From contig NZ_PJBF01000041.1 of NCBI RefSeq assembly GCF_002836505.1, forward strand, positions 124,001 to 188,000: a stretch of DNA of 64,000 bases, in the 5' to 3' direction. Both the position numbers and the translations under genes were made by a program. The stretch's first letter is position 1; every line of letters begins with the position of its first letter. The notes under the pieces were generated by a model that saw only the letters and a list, made by a program, of their open reading frames with translations, was not told the DNA's origin and did no database searches. Positions 26,510 to 35,741 of the stretch are shown here, piece by piece. The stretch is from Psychrobacter sp. Choline-02u-9. GTDB taxonomy: Bacteria; Pseudomonadota; Gammaproteobacteria; Pseudomonadales; Moraxellaceae.

Positions 26510-26700
26510 ACTAGATATTCTAATATTTTGCTTAGGAACGCTTTGCTAGAGCATAGTTGATTGAATATAACGGATTTAAAATGGTATTGGTACAAAGTTC
26601 AGCCCTTTATTAATCATATAAAATCATCCAGCTGTTTCAAAAACCGCATCAATCCTTAACGATATTTTGATAACTGCAGCAATAATTGAGGACACGTTTA

Positions 26701-27972
26701 GTGTTACATGTTTGGTTACGAGCGAAGCATAGCCCGCTAGCTGTCTGGCACGAAGATGTACAGCAATGGCAAATGGTTGATGGTTGGCAACAGCTGCAAA
26801 CAATCTATGGTAACTATAAGTCCAATAGCCAAAAGACGCTTTGTCTATACTTCCCCTCAAGTCACGCGTTGCAAGTAGACACGGCGCTCAATGCTACTCA
26901 GCTTAAACAGCTGGGTAATAGCGGCAAGCAGTACTTATTTGAAGAAACTTCATTAACACCTATTGAGCAATTAAACATCCGCCAATTGAGCCATGCTGAT
27001 ACGACGCAATTGTATGCACTGGCACAAAACGATATTGAGGCATGGCAGCAAAGTGCGCAGCTAGCCGGTATGAATATAGTAGCGTTACTGCCAGATTTTT
27101 TATTGTTGCCACCGCCAGAAGAGGGCGCAGGTCAGCAAGTGGCTCTCTATCAAGATTCACAGACTATGCTGCTGCGCCAATCATTGCGTCAGGGCATGGC
27201 CGTCAGCTATTTACCGCTAATGTTTGAGCGTTTCCCGCATTTGAGTGAAGTAATGGTACTGCCGTCTATTGAGGCAGCTATTGACGCATCGCTTGACTTA
27301 CTAGATTCATCATCGTCCATGGATTTAGTAGCGCAAACTAAAGCGTTGATCGCTGATCATCAGCTGCTACTGACGACCCTGCCTACAGTACCTAAGCCAA
27401 TTGACAGTCCCGAACGTCACGCGCTTAATTTCTTTATGAAATCTACTGACTCACAATTATCGCCATATTTGCGAGTGGCGATGATGGTTGCGCTATCAGC
27501 GTTAGTGCTGCAAATGGCAACCGATGGTGTACAGTGGTATAAGTATAATCAAGCAACCGCAGCAACCAAGACTGCAATTGCGGCACAATATCAGTCTTGG
27601 TTTGCCGATGAGCCACTGAGTACGCGCACCAAATTGCAAGTACAGCTGCAACCAAAACTGCGTAGCGATAGCCAAGCGCCTGCATCGCATATGGCGGCAC
27701 TGTCACGCATATCACCGCTGATTAAACAGTCTTCATTGCATGCACAGTCACTGGTAATGCAGCCATCAGCGCTCAGCTTTACCTTGATTGCTCCAGATCG
27801 CGGTAGTCTTGATAAATTCACAAGCACACTGGTAGCACAAGGCTTAAATGCCAAACTTGCGCAAGTGAATAGTAATGAGCAAGGTCAGTTTAGTGGTCAA
27901 GTCACTGTCAATGTGATAGAAAATAATATTGCAGAAAACAGCGACATGGCAAACAATGCGGCAGCGTCGTAA
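26701..27972 (+). CDS. gspL: type II secretion system protein GspL
   Basis: A 423-residue protein with an actin-like cytoplasmic N-terminal half, a single membrane helix at about 262-280 (LRVAMMVALSALVLQMA) and a periplasmic ferredoxin-like tail. This is the GspL architecture, which links the GspE ATPase to the inner-membrane platform. Identification rests on this layout and on the GspM-like gene directly after it. The start is a GTG at 26701 with GAGGA eight bases upstream, preferred over the TTG at 26686. No other gsp gene is in the window. Confidence 0.82.
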   Translation: MLHVWLRAKHSPLAVWHEDVQQWQMVDGWQQLQTIYGNYKSNSQKTLCLYFPSSHALQVDTALNATQLKQLGNSGKQYLFEETSLTPIEQLNIRQLSHADTTQLYALAQNDIEAWQQSAQLAGMNIVALLPDFLLLPPPEEGAGQQVALYQDSQTMLLRQSLRQGMAVSYLPLMFERFPHLSEVMVLPSIEAAIDASLDLLDSSSSMDLVAQTKALIADHQLLLTTLPTVPKPIDSPERHALNFFMKSTDSQLSPYLRVAMMVALSALVLQMATDGVQWYKYNQATAATKTAIAAQYQSWFADEPLSTRTKLQVQLQPKLRSDSQAPASHMAALSRISPLIKQSSLHAQSLVMQPSALSFTLIAPDRGSLDKFTSTLVAQGLNAKLAQVNSNEQGQFSGQVTVNVIENNIAENSDMANNAAAS

Positions 27973-28004
27973 CTCATCAAGGTATTGGTAATAAAGGTCA
28001 AAAC

Positions 28005-28574
28005 ATGAAACGATTACAACGCCGTATCAAACGTAATGCAGCGGTCTCTGCAACCAGTACTAAGGCTCATGTATTGTCAGAGCGTATGAATAATTATCAA
28101 AATGTACTCACGACGCGCTGGCAAGCATTACCTCCCCGTGATCAGCTAGCATTAGCTATATTGTCCGTATTTCTACTGTTGTTTATTGGCGGCTATGGTG
28201 GCTATAGCGTTCATCAAGCAGCGAGCGATAGTAAGAGTGACTATCAGGAACAAGTGGCGGATTATTTTTGGTTGCGTGCTCAAGCAGGTAATATTGATAG
28301 TAGTGCATTGAATTCTGGTAACAACGCTACTGGAGAGGTTGATATGCCGCCTGCTAGTCGTATCAATGCGCTGCTCAATAACTCAGGTATAGCAGGTGCT
28401 CAGGTGGTTGCGACTGGTGATGAAGTGCAACTGAGCTTTACGCATCCTAGTCAAGCGGTTGTCAGCACTGCACTGGGTAAGCTTGAACAGCAAGGTTGGC
28501 AGTTTATACAGCTATCTATGCAGCAAGACCTGACCAATAAATCTATACAGGTACAAGCAACGGTCACTTCTTAA
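28005..28574 (+). CDS. gspM: type II secretion system protein GspM
   Basis: A 189-residue protein with a basic cytoplasmic N-terminus (about 45 residues), one membrane helix at about 48-66 (LALAILSVFLLLFIGGYGG) and a periplasmic domain. The segment WQALPPRDQLALAIL before the helix is characteristic of GspM (the WxxLxPREQ motif). GspM pairs with GspL in the inner-membrane platform. It is 32 bases downstream of gspL. Confidence 0.82.
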   Translation: MKRLQRRIKRNAAVSATSTKAHVLSERMNNYQNVLTTRWQALPPRDQLALAILSVFLLLFIGGYGGYSVHQAASDSKSDYQEQVADYFWLRAQAGNIDSSALNSGNNATGEVDMPPASRINALLNNSGIAGAQVVATGDEVQLSFTHPSQAVVSTALGKLEQQGWQFIQLSMQQDLTNKSIQVQATVTS

Positions 28575-28596
28575 AATGCATCATTTTGTGATAAAT

Positions 28597-28637
28597 ATTT
28601 TAGATGCTTATGTCAGAAATTTTAGATACTTATATCA
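28597..28637. repeat. two-copy 19-bp direct repeat downstream of gspM
   Basis: The segment at 28597-28615 recurs at 28619-28637 with two substitutions, a period of 22 bp. A small AAAATG/CATTTT hairpin overlapping the gspM stop precedes it. The spacer holds nothing else obvious. Confidence 0.6.
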
Positions 28638-28786
28638 CTGTATGCTTAGTACTCGACACTCAATCCTCGACAGCAAAATAATGCTTTATCGTTGGTATCA
28701 TTGAAAAGCCATTTATCTGGCTCCATTAAATAGTTAACCATATGACTATCGAACAAAAATATTACCAGTAAGGAAAACCTCACATA

Positions 28787-29200
28787 ATGCGGGACAGTAT
28801 GAGCAACGATAAGCGCCGTTCGTTAATTACTTATAACCACATCACTTATTTCTTATATGTGATCAGCTACTTTACTGCGGGTTTACTGTGGATTGTGCCG
28901 ATTGTCATGAATTATGCCAAGCGCCATGATGCTAATGGGTCATGGTTAGCCACGCATTTCGATTGGCAAATCAAGACCTTTTGGTACAGTATCGTTTGGT
29001 TCGTCATTGGCATTATTTTGATTACCTTCGCACTAGGCGGCTTTGGCGTTAGCTTATTGGCGGATAGTGGCAATATCGCTATTGGCTCAATATTATTAGC
29101 TGGTCTTGGTTTGCTCATTATGACTTTTACCTTTATCTGGCATTTATATCGCATTATACGTGGTTGGATTGCGTTAACTGATGGACGTCCAGTACCGTAG
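28787..29200 (+). CDS. DUF4870-like small membrane protein
   Basis: A 137-residue protein with three predicted membrane helices (about residues 20-42, 63-90 and 98-122) and a C-terminal IRGWIALTDGRPVP. The combination of N-terminal HITYFLYVISYFTAGLLWIVPIVMNYAKR and the RGxxAL end resembles the DUF4870 family of unknown role. AAGGAAAA lies 11 bases before the ATG at 28787. A second ATG at 28799 is possible. It stands alone between gspM and pyrD. Confidence 0.7.
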   Translation: MRDSMSNDKRRSLITYNHITYFLYVISYFTAGLLWIVPIVMNYAKRHDANGSWLATHFDWQIKTFWYSIVWFVIGIILITFALGGFGVSLLADSGNIAIGSILLAGLGLLIMTFTFIWHLYRIIRGWIALTDGRPVP

Positions 29201-29319
29201 ACGTTTAATAGTACCTTTGTGCTATGTCTTTAGCTTAGAAAGCGGCAGCTTATCGTTATTTAGCAGAGACTCATCAGCATTGGTTACTGCTTAAATGTAG
29301 AAATTTAGCGACTGAAACT

Positions 29320-29349
29320 TTGCTCTTATTTCTGTTAAGCTGATATAAT
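29320..29349 (+). promoter_or_regulatory. candidate pyrD promoter
   Basis: TTGCTC (29320-29325), an 18-base spacer and a consensus TATAAT (29344-29349), itself preceded by TGA, form a good sigma-70 promoter about 65 bases upstream of the pyrD start. Confidence 0.55.
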
Positions 29350-29414
29350 CGCTGCGCCCGATTTCATTCGCATTTTTTATTCACTATTTCTTCCAAGCAG
29401 GGTCTGCCATCACT

Positions 29415-30449
29415 ATGTCTTATGCCTTACTTCGTCCTTTTTTGTTTAATATGGATCCCGAACACGCCCATGAGATGACGCTATCTTTATTGGATAAAGC
29501 GCATAAAGCGCGTGTTTTAGGCTTGGCGTATGGTCAGTCAATGCAACCAACAGACTGTATGGGTTTGCAGTTCTCTAACCCAGTTGGTCTGGCCGCAGGC
29601 TTGGACAAAAACGGCGATTATATTGATGCGCTGGCTGAGTTAGGGTTTGGTTTTATAGAAGTAGGAACCGTCACGCCAAGACCGCAAGTAGGCAATGACA
29701 AGCCAAGACTATTTAGAATCAAGCAAGCAGATGCGATTATCAATCGTATGGGCTTTAACAATGAAGGCGTTGATTATCTGATCGACAATGTCAAACGCTG
29801 TAAATATAAAGGCAATATTGGTATTAATATTGGTAAAAATGCCGATACGCCAGTAGAGCAAGCCGCTGATGATTATGTGTATTGCTTAGAGCGTGTGTAT
29901 CCGCATGCCTCATACATTACGGTCAACATCTCCTCGCCAAACACTAAAAACTTACGTGATTTGCAAAGTGGTGAAGCACTGACTCAGTTAATGGATACGA
30001 TTAAAAATCGTCATAGTCAGCTGGCTACTGAATATGGTTTTTATGTCCCATTAGTGCTTAAAGTTGCTCCAGATTTAGAGCCATTACAAGTTGACTATAT
30101 CTCGCAGCAATTAATAGACTTTGAAATTGATGGTTTGATTGCGACCAATACAACACTAAGCCGTGTAGGTGTCGAAGACTTGCGTGATGGCGACCAAATG
30201 GGCGGCTTATCTGGTCGTCCTGTGAGTCATATTAGTACTCAGATTTTGCAACAGTTCTCTGATCAGTTAGATGGTAAAGTCGCTTTGATAGGCGTGGGTG
30301 GTATCGATAGTGGTGCCAAAGCCGTCAAAAAAATCGAAGCAGGCGCAGACATGGTACAGCTCTATACGGGGCTTATTTATCGTGGTCCTGGGCTAGTGCA
30401 GTCTTGCATTCAGGCAATCGGTGGCTATTACGATGCCATGGAAAGTTAA
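29415..30449 (+). CDS. pyrD: dihydroorotate dehydrogenase (quinone), class 2
   Basis: A 344-residue membrane-associated flavoenzyme of pyrimidine synthesis that oxidises dihydroorotate with quinone. An amphipathic N-terminal helix region (residues 1-40) typical of class 2 precedes the barrel. FMN and substrate motifs include [23 protein letters not shown], the catalytic-Ser loop [15 protein letters not shown] and [11 protein letters not shown]. It is 30 bases from the cvpA-like gene, so the two form a probable operon. Confidence 0.95.
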   Translation: MSYALLRPFLFNMDPEHAHEMTLSLLDKAHKARVLGLAYGQSMQPTDCMGLQFSNPVGLAAGLDKNGDYIDALAELGFGFIEVGTVTPRPQVGNDKPRLFRIKQADAIINRMGFNNEGVDYLIDNVKRCKYKGNIGINIGKNADTPVEQAADDYVYCLERVYPHASYITVNISSPNTKNLRDLQSGEALTQLMDTIKNRHSQLATEYGFYVPLVLKVAPDLEPLQVDYISQQLIDFEIDGLIATNTTLSRVGVEDLRDGDQMGGLSGRPVSHISTQILQQFSDQLDGKVALIGVGGIDSGAKAVKKIEAGADMVQLYTGLIYRGPGLVQSCIQAIGGYYDAMES

Positions 30450-30479
30450 TCCACTAAATAAGGTAATAAGGCGTAAAGC

Positions 30480-30977
30480 ATGAGTGGTTTAGATATTGTG
30501 ATTGCTATCGTTGTCTTGATTGGCTTATGGCGCGGCTTTCAAGTAGGACTGATTAAAACAGCAATAGGCTTGGTAGGTTGGTTTATCGCCCTTATCGCTG
30601 CTACTAGGCTGGCAGGAGTAGTGTCGCCCCAATTAACGGGTATCGTGCAAAACCCTGTGTTACAGATGGCAATGGCCTTTTTATTGGTAGTGATTGCCAT
30701 ATTGGCAATCATGCATCTGATAGCGTTTGTATTCTCAGGCGTGCTCAAAACCTTACGTTTGGGCGTCTTGGACAAAATGGCAGGCGGCGTACTGGGTGCT
30801 GCCAAAAACGTACTAATGGTCTTGGTTGTACTCAGCGTCAGTGCGCCATTGCTAGTACAGATGCCGCAGTGGCAAACCTCCGTACTAGCGCCTGAGCTGA
30901 TGCCATATGCACCGATGGGCAAGGCTCTAGTATCGGATGTATTGGGCATGGCTTGGGATCAGGTCAATCAGTCGTAA
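30480..30977 (+). CDS. cvpA: CvpA family membrane protein
   Basis: A 165-residue protein with four membrane helices and the family start GLDIVIAIVVLIGLWRGFQVGLIK. CvpA was described as needed for colicin V production and often lies upstream of purF, as here (236 bases before it). Its molecular role is not firmly known, though CvpA proteins have been linked to envelope stress resistance. AAGGCG precedes the ATG. Confidence 0.88.
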   Translation: MSGLDIVIAIVVLIGLWRGFQVGLIKTAIGLVGWFIALIAATRLAGVVSPQLTGIVQNPVLQMAMAFLLVVIAILAIMHLIAFVFSGVLKTLRLGVLDKMAGGVLGAAKNVLMVLVVLSVSAPLLVQMPQWQTSVLAPELMPYAPMGKALVSDVLGMAWDQVNQS

Positions 30978-31125
30978 TTGTTTAATTGCCTATTATTTTA
31001 TCTGACTGTCTATTATTTTACTTCTTTTTATACTTCTAAATTTTTGCACGTGTCACTGATAATCAAACATAGGTTATCGAAAAATCTCGTTAAGTTTCTT
31101 ACAATATCATCAGGTTAGCGGCGTG

Positions 31126-31157
31126 CGACAGTGAATGATTTTAGCAATATACTGTCG
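31126..31157. promoter_or_regulatory. inverted repeat upstream of purF, possible operator
   Basis: CGACAGT (31126-31132) and ACTGTCG (31151-31157) are perfect inverted copies 18 bases apart, centred about 72 bases before the purF ATG. It does not match the E. coli PurR operator. It is reported for its symmetry only. Confidence 0.3.
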
Positions 31158-31213
31158 TTAATTTTGCCGTTATTGTCGTACTAATGTATGAGTCAAAATA
31201 GGATATAGCTATT

Positions 31214-32749
31214 ATGTGTGGAGTCATTGGAGTTGCAGCTCACGAACCAGTCAATCAGATTCTTTATGACGGTTTGACGATGCTACAGCATCGCGGGCAA
31301 GATGCAGCAGGTATTGTCACTTTGCAAGATGGGCGACTCTATCTACGTAAAGAAAATGGCATGGTACGTGACGTATTTATGAATCGTCATATGATGAAAC
31401 TGGTTGGTAAGTTCGGTATCGGTCACGTTCGTTACCCGACAGCTGGTACTTCTAGCAGCGCCGAAGCACAACCATTTTATGTCAACTCACCATATGGTAT
31501 TACCCTTGCGCATAACGGTAACTTGACCAATGCTGAGAATTTGGCCAAATCTTTGTATATCGAAGATCGTCGCCACCTTAATACTGACTCAGATTCTGAA
31601 GTACTGTTAAACGTACTAGCACATGAGATGCAGAATTTAGGCAAAACACACCCAACTGCTGATGATATCTTTGAAGCAGTAAAAGCTGTCTATAAACGCT
31701 GTGAAGGCGCTTATGGCGTTGTCGCTTTGATCACTGGTCATGGCTTACTTGCATTCCGCGATCCAAACGGTATCCGTCCACTTATCTTTGGTAAGCGTAT
31801 GGCACCGAATGGCGGCACTGAGTATATGGTTGCTTCTGAATCAGTTGCATTGACAGGTTCTGGCTTTACTATCGTTCGTGATGTAAAACCAGGCGAAGCG
31901 ATTTTTATCGATTTAAACCATAAGCTGCATACGCATCAATGCGTCGAGCAAAAAGAATACACGCCTTGTATCTTTGAATATGTGTACTTTGCTCGTCCAG
32001 ATTCGATTATGGACAATATCTCAGTTTATAAATCACGCCTACGCATGGGTGAAAAACTGGCAGATAAAATCCTTGCTGAATGGGGTGAGGATCATGATAT
32101 CGACGTGGTCATTCCAATTCCGGATACGTCACGTACTTCAGCGATGGAGCTGGCGTTAAAAATGAACGTTAAGTACCGTGAAGGGTTCATGAAAAACCGT
32201 TACATCGGTCGTACGTTTATTATGCCAGGTCAGCAGCAGCGTAAAAAATCAGTTCGCCAAAAGCTGAGCGCTGTGCCACTAGAGTTCAAAGGCAAAAATG
32301 TACTGTTGGTTGATGATTCTATCGTTCGTGGTACGACCTGTCATGAAATCATTCAAATGGCACGAGATGCTGGTGCTAACAAGGTGTTTTTTGCCAGCGC
32401 TGCGCCACCAGTGAAATTTCCAAACGTATACGGCATTGATATGCCCGTACGTAGCGAGCTTATTGCCTCAGGCAATAGCGTTGAAGAAGTACGTGATATC
32501 ATCGGCGCTGATCGTTTGATTTTCCAAGATTTGGATGATTTGATCGATGCAGTAAAAGATACCAAACATAGCCGAGTGGAAGGTTTTGATTGTGCGGTAT
32601 TTAACGGCTGTTACATCACTGGTCAGATCAATGAAGCGTATCTTGATCACCTGCAAGAGCAGCGTAACGATACTGCCAAGACTGGTAAAAAAGGCGTACA
32701 AATAGTGGCTGATACCCCAGTTGATATGATGGGCGTAGAAGAGCTTTAA
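31214..32749 (+). CDS. purF: amidophosphoribosyltransferase
   Basis: A 511-residue enzyme for the first step of purine synthesis. The nucleophile Cys2 follows the initiator Met ([13 protein letters not shown]), so processing exposes the N-terminal Cys. Glutaminase motifs HRGQDAAGI and [11 protein letters not shown] follow. The phosphoribosyltransferase site [17 protein letters not shown] is in the C-terminal half. The length is close to E. coli PurF (505). AGGATATAG lies upstream of the ATG. Confidence 0.96.
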   Translation: MCGVIGVAAHEPVNQILYDGLTMLQHRGQDAAGIVTLQDGRLYLRKENGMVRDVFMNRHMMKLVGKFGIGHVRYPTAGTSSSAEAQPFYVNSPYGITLAHNGNLTNAENLAKSLYIEDRRHLNTDSDSEVLLNVLAHEMQNLGKTHPTADDIFEAVKAVYKRCEGAYGVVALITGHGLLAFRDPNGIRPLIFGKRMAPNGGTEYMVASESVALTGSGFTIVRDVKPGEAIFIDLNHKLHTHQCVEQKEYTPCIFEYVYFARPDSIMDNISVYKSRLRMGEKLADKILAEWGEDHDIDVVIPIPDTSRTSAMELALKMNVKYREGFMKNRYIGRTFIMPGQQQRKKSVRQKLSAVPLEFKGKNVLLVDDSIVRGTTCHEIIQMARDAGANKVFFASAAPPVKFPNVYGIDMPVRSELIASGNSVEEVRDIIGADRLIFQDLDDLIDAVKDTKHSRVEGFDCAVFNGCYITGQINEAYLDHLQEQRNDTAKTGKKGVQIVADTPVDMMGVEEL

Positions 32750-32778
32750 GCTAAGTTAAAGCCATTGTTTTCAGATAA

Positions 32779-32814
32779 CAAAAAGCTAGATTCTGAATGA
32801 ATCTAGCTTTTTTA
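32779..32814. terminator. bidirectional terminator between purF and azlD
   Basis: A 14-bp perfect stem (32780-32793 with 32799-32812) with a 5-base loop, flanked by A-run and T-run. It ends purF on the plus strand and azlD (stop at 32868) on the minus strand. Confidence 0.9.
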
Positions 32815-32867
32815 TGTTTAAAATATAGCCAATGGTACTGACGTTTATATAAATGGTCGAAACAGTT

Positions 32868-33227
32868 TTAGCCTAGAAAACTGCTAAATAACCAAAATAG
32901 ACCATTGATTGCTGCTATACCGACAACCATACTGACCAAAAGCTGACGGCTGATATGATAGATAAACAATACCAAAATAAGTGCGCCGACTTGTGCCATT
33001 AATAGATGCAACTCGGTATCGCTTAAAGCAACAGTCGTCGATAGGTCTTGATAAGAGAGGCTAGTTAAAATTAACAGTACCATCACTGATAATGGCAAAC
33101 TCTCATTTAATCGGTGTAGCCAAGGTGTATCGAGTAGCTTTCTAGGTATCAGTGCGGGTAGCGCACGAGTGATAAAGGTCACAGCTGCCATGGCAAGCGT
33201 AGCAAAAATAAGATAACTACTGGTCAT
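32868..33227 (-). CDS. azlD: AzlD family branched-chain amino acid exporter subunit
   Basis: A 119-residue protein with four hydrophobic segments and the family opening AAVTFITRALPALI. AzlD works with AzlC to export branched-chain amino acids or analogues. Its start overlaps the 3' end of azlC by 11 bases, so translation is likely coupled. The gene ends at the shared terminator with purF. Confidence 0.88.
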   Translation of the reverse strand: MTSSYLIFATLAMAAVTFITRALPALIPRKLLDTPWLHRLNESLPLSVMVLLILTSLSYQDLSTTVALSDTELHLLMAQVGALILVLFIYHISRQLLVSMVVGIAAINGLFWLFSSFLG

Positions 33228-33948
33228 AAGAGTCTCCCGTCTTTTGACGCTCTATCCAAAACCCACGTACCAAAATCATAAACATACAGATAGTGATGGC
33301 TACTAGTAGCAACCAGTCACTGGTAAATAGCGAAGCAATGATTAAGCCAAGCATGGCAATACCAATCGGGAAGTAGCGTTTGATACTTTGAAATTGCTCA
33401 TAAGCCAGAATTGCAAACAGGCAAACCAACGCAAAATCTAAATTTGGCACCAAATCACTGAGCGTACTACCAATCATTACGCCAACCGTACTCGCCAGTA
33501 CCCACCAGCTTTGGTTAAATAGGCTGATAGGAAGTATCAGCGCTCGTCGTGACTCATTTGGTAAGCTTGTCATGATCGAAAAAGTCTCGTCGGTCAACGC
33601 AAACAAACAATACGTCTTGGCCAGCTTATTTTTTGGTAAATACTGTAATAACGGCATACCATAGAATACATGACGTAGATTAATCGCCGCAATATTGGTG
33701 GCGATATTGCCAATCGGTAGGCCCGCGCTCAGCATTGGTAAACAAGCATACTGAGCTGCACCAGCATAGAGAACGATACTGAGCATAATCGTTGCCCATA
33801 TCGGGATACCTGCTACCTGTGCGAGTACACCAAAGGCAATACCGGCAGGCAGATATCCCATAGCAACTGGCAAGCTTTTCTTAAAGCCCTCAGCCCATTG
33901 ATAGCGGTTTGCATGTTGATGGCTTAATTCATTTGAATGAGTATTCAC
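33217..33948 (-). CDS. azlC: AzlC family branched-chain amino acid exporter
   Basis: A 243-residue membrane protein with about seven helices. It has the AzlC features AMGYLPAGIAFGVLAQ, YAGAAQYACLPML and AAINLRHVFYGMPL (about residues 88-101). With AzlD it forms a small exporter of the LIV-E family. It is the first gene of a two-gene unit; the 155 bases upstream contain the terminator of the MATE gene. Confidence 0.9.
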   Translation of the reverse strand: MNTHSNELSHQHANRYQWAEGFKKSLPVAMGYLPAGIAFGVLAQVAGIPIWATIMLSIVLYAGAAQYACLPMLSAGLPIGNIATNIAAINLRHVFYGMPLLQYLPKNKLAKTYCLFALTDETFSIMTSLPNESRRALILPISLFNQSWWVLASTVGVMIGSTLSDLVPNLDFALVCLFAILAYEQFQSIKRYFPIGIAMLGLIIASLFTSDWLLLVAITICMFMILVRGFWIERQKTGDSYDQ

Positions 33949-34052
33949 ATGACATCCTAAATTTTTCTTATGATATTTTTATAAATCTATTGATATAAAA
34001 ATTATTGATTCAAACGGTATTGCTGCAAAATTAAAAAGTGCAAAACGAGCTT

Positions 34053-34082
34053 AATAAAAACGTTCTATCGAAAATTGATAGA
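34053..34082 (-). terminator. terminator of the MATE gene
   Basis: TCTATC (34064-34069) and GATAGA (34077-34082) form a short stem. On the minus strand it is followed by a U-rich run, the complement of 34053-34060. It lies just after the MATE stop codon at 34104. Confidence 0.6.
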
Positions 34083-34103
34083 GCAAACATAGTATAAAAT
34101 TAA

Positions 34104-35510
34104 CTAAGCTTCAGGTTGTAGTTTTTCATAGCTGTCAGTCTGATTGGCACGGTACAAAAACCCACCTAGAATGACTAGTCTCAATAATAATAGACACCAC
34201 ACGCTAAGCCAAATACCTGTCATATCCCATTGTTGATAGAGCAGCCAACTCAACGGAAAGAAAATAGCAGCCAGTATCAGCGCCGCATTACGGATCACGC
34301 TACCAGCCGTCAAACCGAAAAATATCCCATCCAGCCAATAGGCACCAACACCGACAAGAGGCAATAATACGGCATATAAATGGTAGTCATAGGCGAGGGC
34401 AAACACCGACTCAATATTGGTCATAAATCCTAAATACGTAGGCATCGAAAGCCACCAAATGGCGCTCAACATGATAGCAAGACCATAACTAACCACGCCT
34501 GTACGCTTTATGATAATACGAAAACGTGGCCAATCACGTCGCCCTGCAGCTTGTCCACTTAACGTTTCAGCAGAAACAGCGACGCCATCTAAAGCGAAGG
34601 CAGATATGCTTAATACTTGCAATAAAATAGCGTTAGCAGCCAGTATGACATCTCCGCTTTGCGCAGACAGTCGAGTAATCCAAGCAAAGCTTAGCGTTAA
34701 GATAAGAGTGCGTACAAAGATATCTTTGTTTAAAGAAAATAGCCTAAGCATCTTTTCTTTCGTAAAATACTGTCGATCCGCTTTGAATAATACAGACCAC
34801 GATATTTTTAGATGTTGGCGGCTCAACCACAGTGCCATCAGTATTCCAAACCAAAATGCAATAGTCGTTCCCAGTGCGACACCAGCTAATCCCATCTGCA
34901 TTGCAAATACAAAAAACAAGGTCAGTACGATATTAAGTACGGCAATAAAGCCCTGTTGATAAAGCATATAACGGGTCTTACCTTGTCCTGCAAACCAACC
35001 AATAAATGCAAAATTCATCAGCTCTGCGATCACGCCCCAAAAGCGTACGTCTAAGTAGGTTTTCGCTGCGCGTCCACTCTCAGGATTGGCTGATAGTGCT
35101 TGTAAGCCAAAATCAATCAGCCAGGGCTTTGCCAGTAGCAATATTGCTCCGATAACAAACGCCAATAGTAACGCGCGCTGTAAGATAGACAGCAAAGGCG
35201 TGGGCACTGATAGAGCTGATGCATTGCTAGTATTATTCGCCAGTTGTCCCAATGCCTGTGCAGCAAGTCCAGATGATGCATATTGCAAAAAGTTAAAGCT
35301 AACAAGCAATAGCGACAGCAGCTGTATGGCCAAACCCATGCCAGCAAGTTTCGCTGTGTCATTCATATTGCCAACAATGGCCGTATCAATAACGCTCTGC
35401 AATGGCATGGCCAAATTGGCTAGCAGTACAGGCAATGCAATCGCGACAATACGCTTATAGCTTGTGTCAATAGGTGGCATCGCGTGAGAAGTTGCGGAAT
35501 TAGCTGACAT
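34104..35510 (-). CDS. MATE family efflux transporter, DinF-like
   Basis: A 468-residue cation-antiport multidrug exporter with about 12 helices. The N-terminal segment IALPVLLANLAMPLQSVIDTAIVG and the tandem repeat of that layout in the second half (VSAETLSGQAAGRRDW) are typical of the DinF branch. The open frame extends upstream to 35639, but its first 43 codons run through the secF terminator and lack the family pattern. The ATG at 35510 is therefore chosen, although its ribosome site is weak. Substrates are unknown. Confidence 0.88.
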   Translation of the reverse strand: MSANSATSHAMPPIDTSYKRIVAIALPVLLANLAMPLQSVIDTAIVGNMNDTAKLAGMGLAIQLLSLLLVSFNFLQYASSGLAAQALGQLANNTSNASALSVPTPLLSILQRALLLAFVIGAILLLAKPWLIDFGLQALSANPESGRAAKTYLDVRFWGVIAELMNFAFIGWFAGQGKTRYMLYQQGFIAVLNIVLTLFFVFAMQMGLAGVALGTTIAFWFGILMALWLSRQHLKISWSVLFKADRQYFTKEKMLRLFSLNKDIFVRTLILTLSFAWITRLSAQSGDVILAANAILLQVLSISAFALDGVAVSAETLSGQAAGRRDWPRFRIIIKRTGVVSYGLAIMLSAIWWLSMPTYLGFMTNIESVFALAYDYHLYAVLLPLVGVGAYWLDGIFFGLTAGSVIRNAALILAAIFFPLSWLLYQQWDMTGIWLSVWCLLLLRLVILGGFLYRANQTDSYEKLQPEA

Positions 35511-35612
35511 GGGTGACTCGTTTATACGTGAACGATAAAGAGGTATATTCGTTAAATAATAATAAAATTGTAAGGCAGTACATTTAATGTAAGAGACAAA
35601 ATAGCTATAAAG

Positions 35613-35651
35613 ACAAAAGCACCTAGACTCATTATTCATAAGTCAGGTGCT
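35613..35651 (-). terminator. terminator of secF
   Basis: AGCACCT (35618-35624) pairs with AGGTGCT (35645-35651), extended by GACT/AGTC past a one-base bulge. On the minus strand UUUUGU follows (complement of 35612-35617). It lies about 90 bases beyond the secF stop. Confidence 0.8.
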
Positions 35652-35741
35652 CTTATTTAAACGTTGTATCTGTGCAATCAGTAATTATATAGAATGTGAT
35701 AACACGCTATTTCAGCGTATCAAACCATCTAATATACCTTA

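Noticed and set aside
27042-27854. Several overlapping reading frames of 60-90 codons on both strands inside gspL
   Set aside because: They lie entirely within a well-supported gene, have no ribosome sites and no family resemblance.
35511-35639. Upstream 43-codon extension of the MATE transporter
   Set aside because: It overlaps the secF terminator and encodes an atypical Cys/Tyr/Phe-rich stretch; the ATG at 35510 begins the family sequence.
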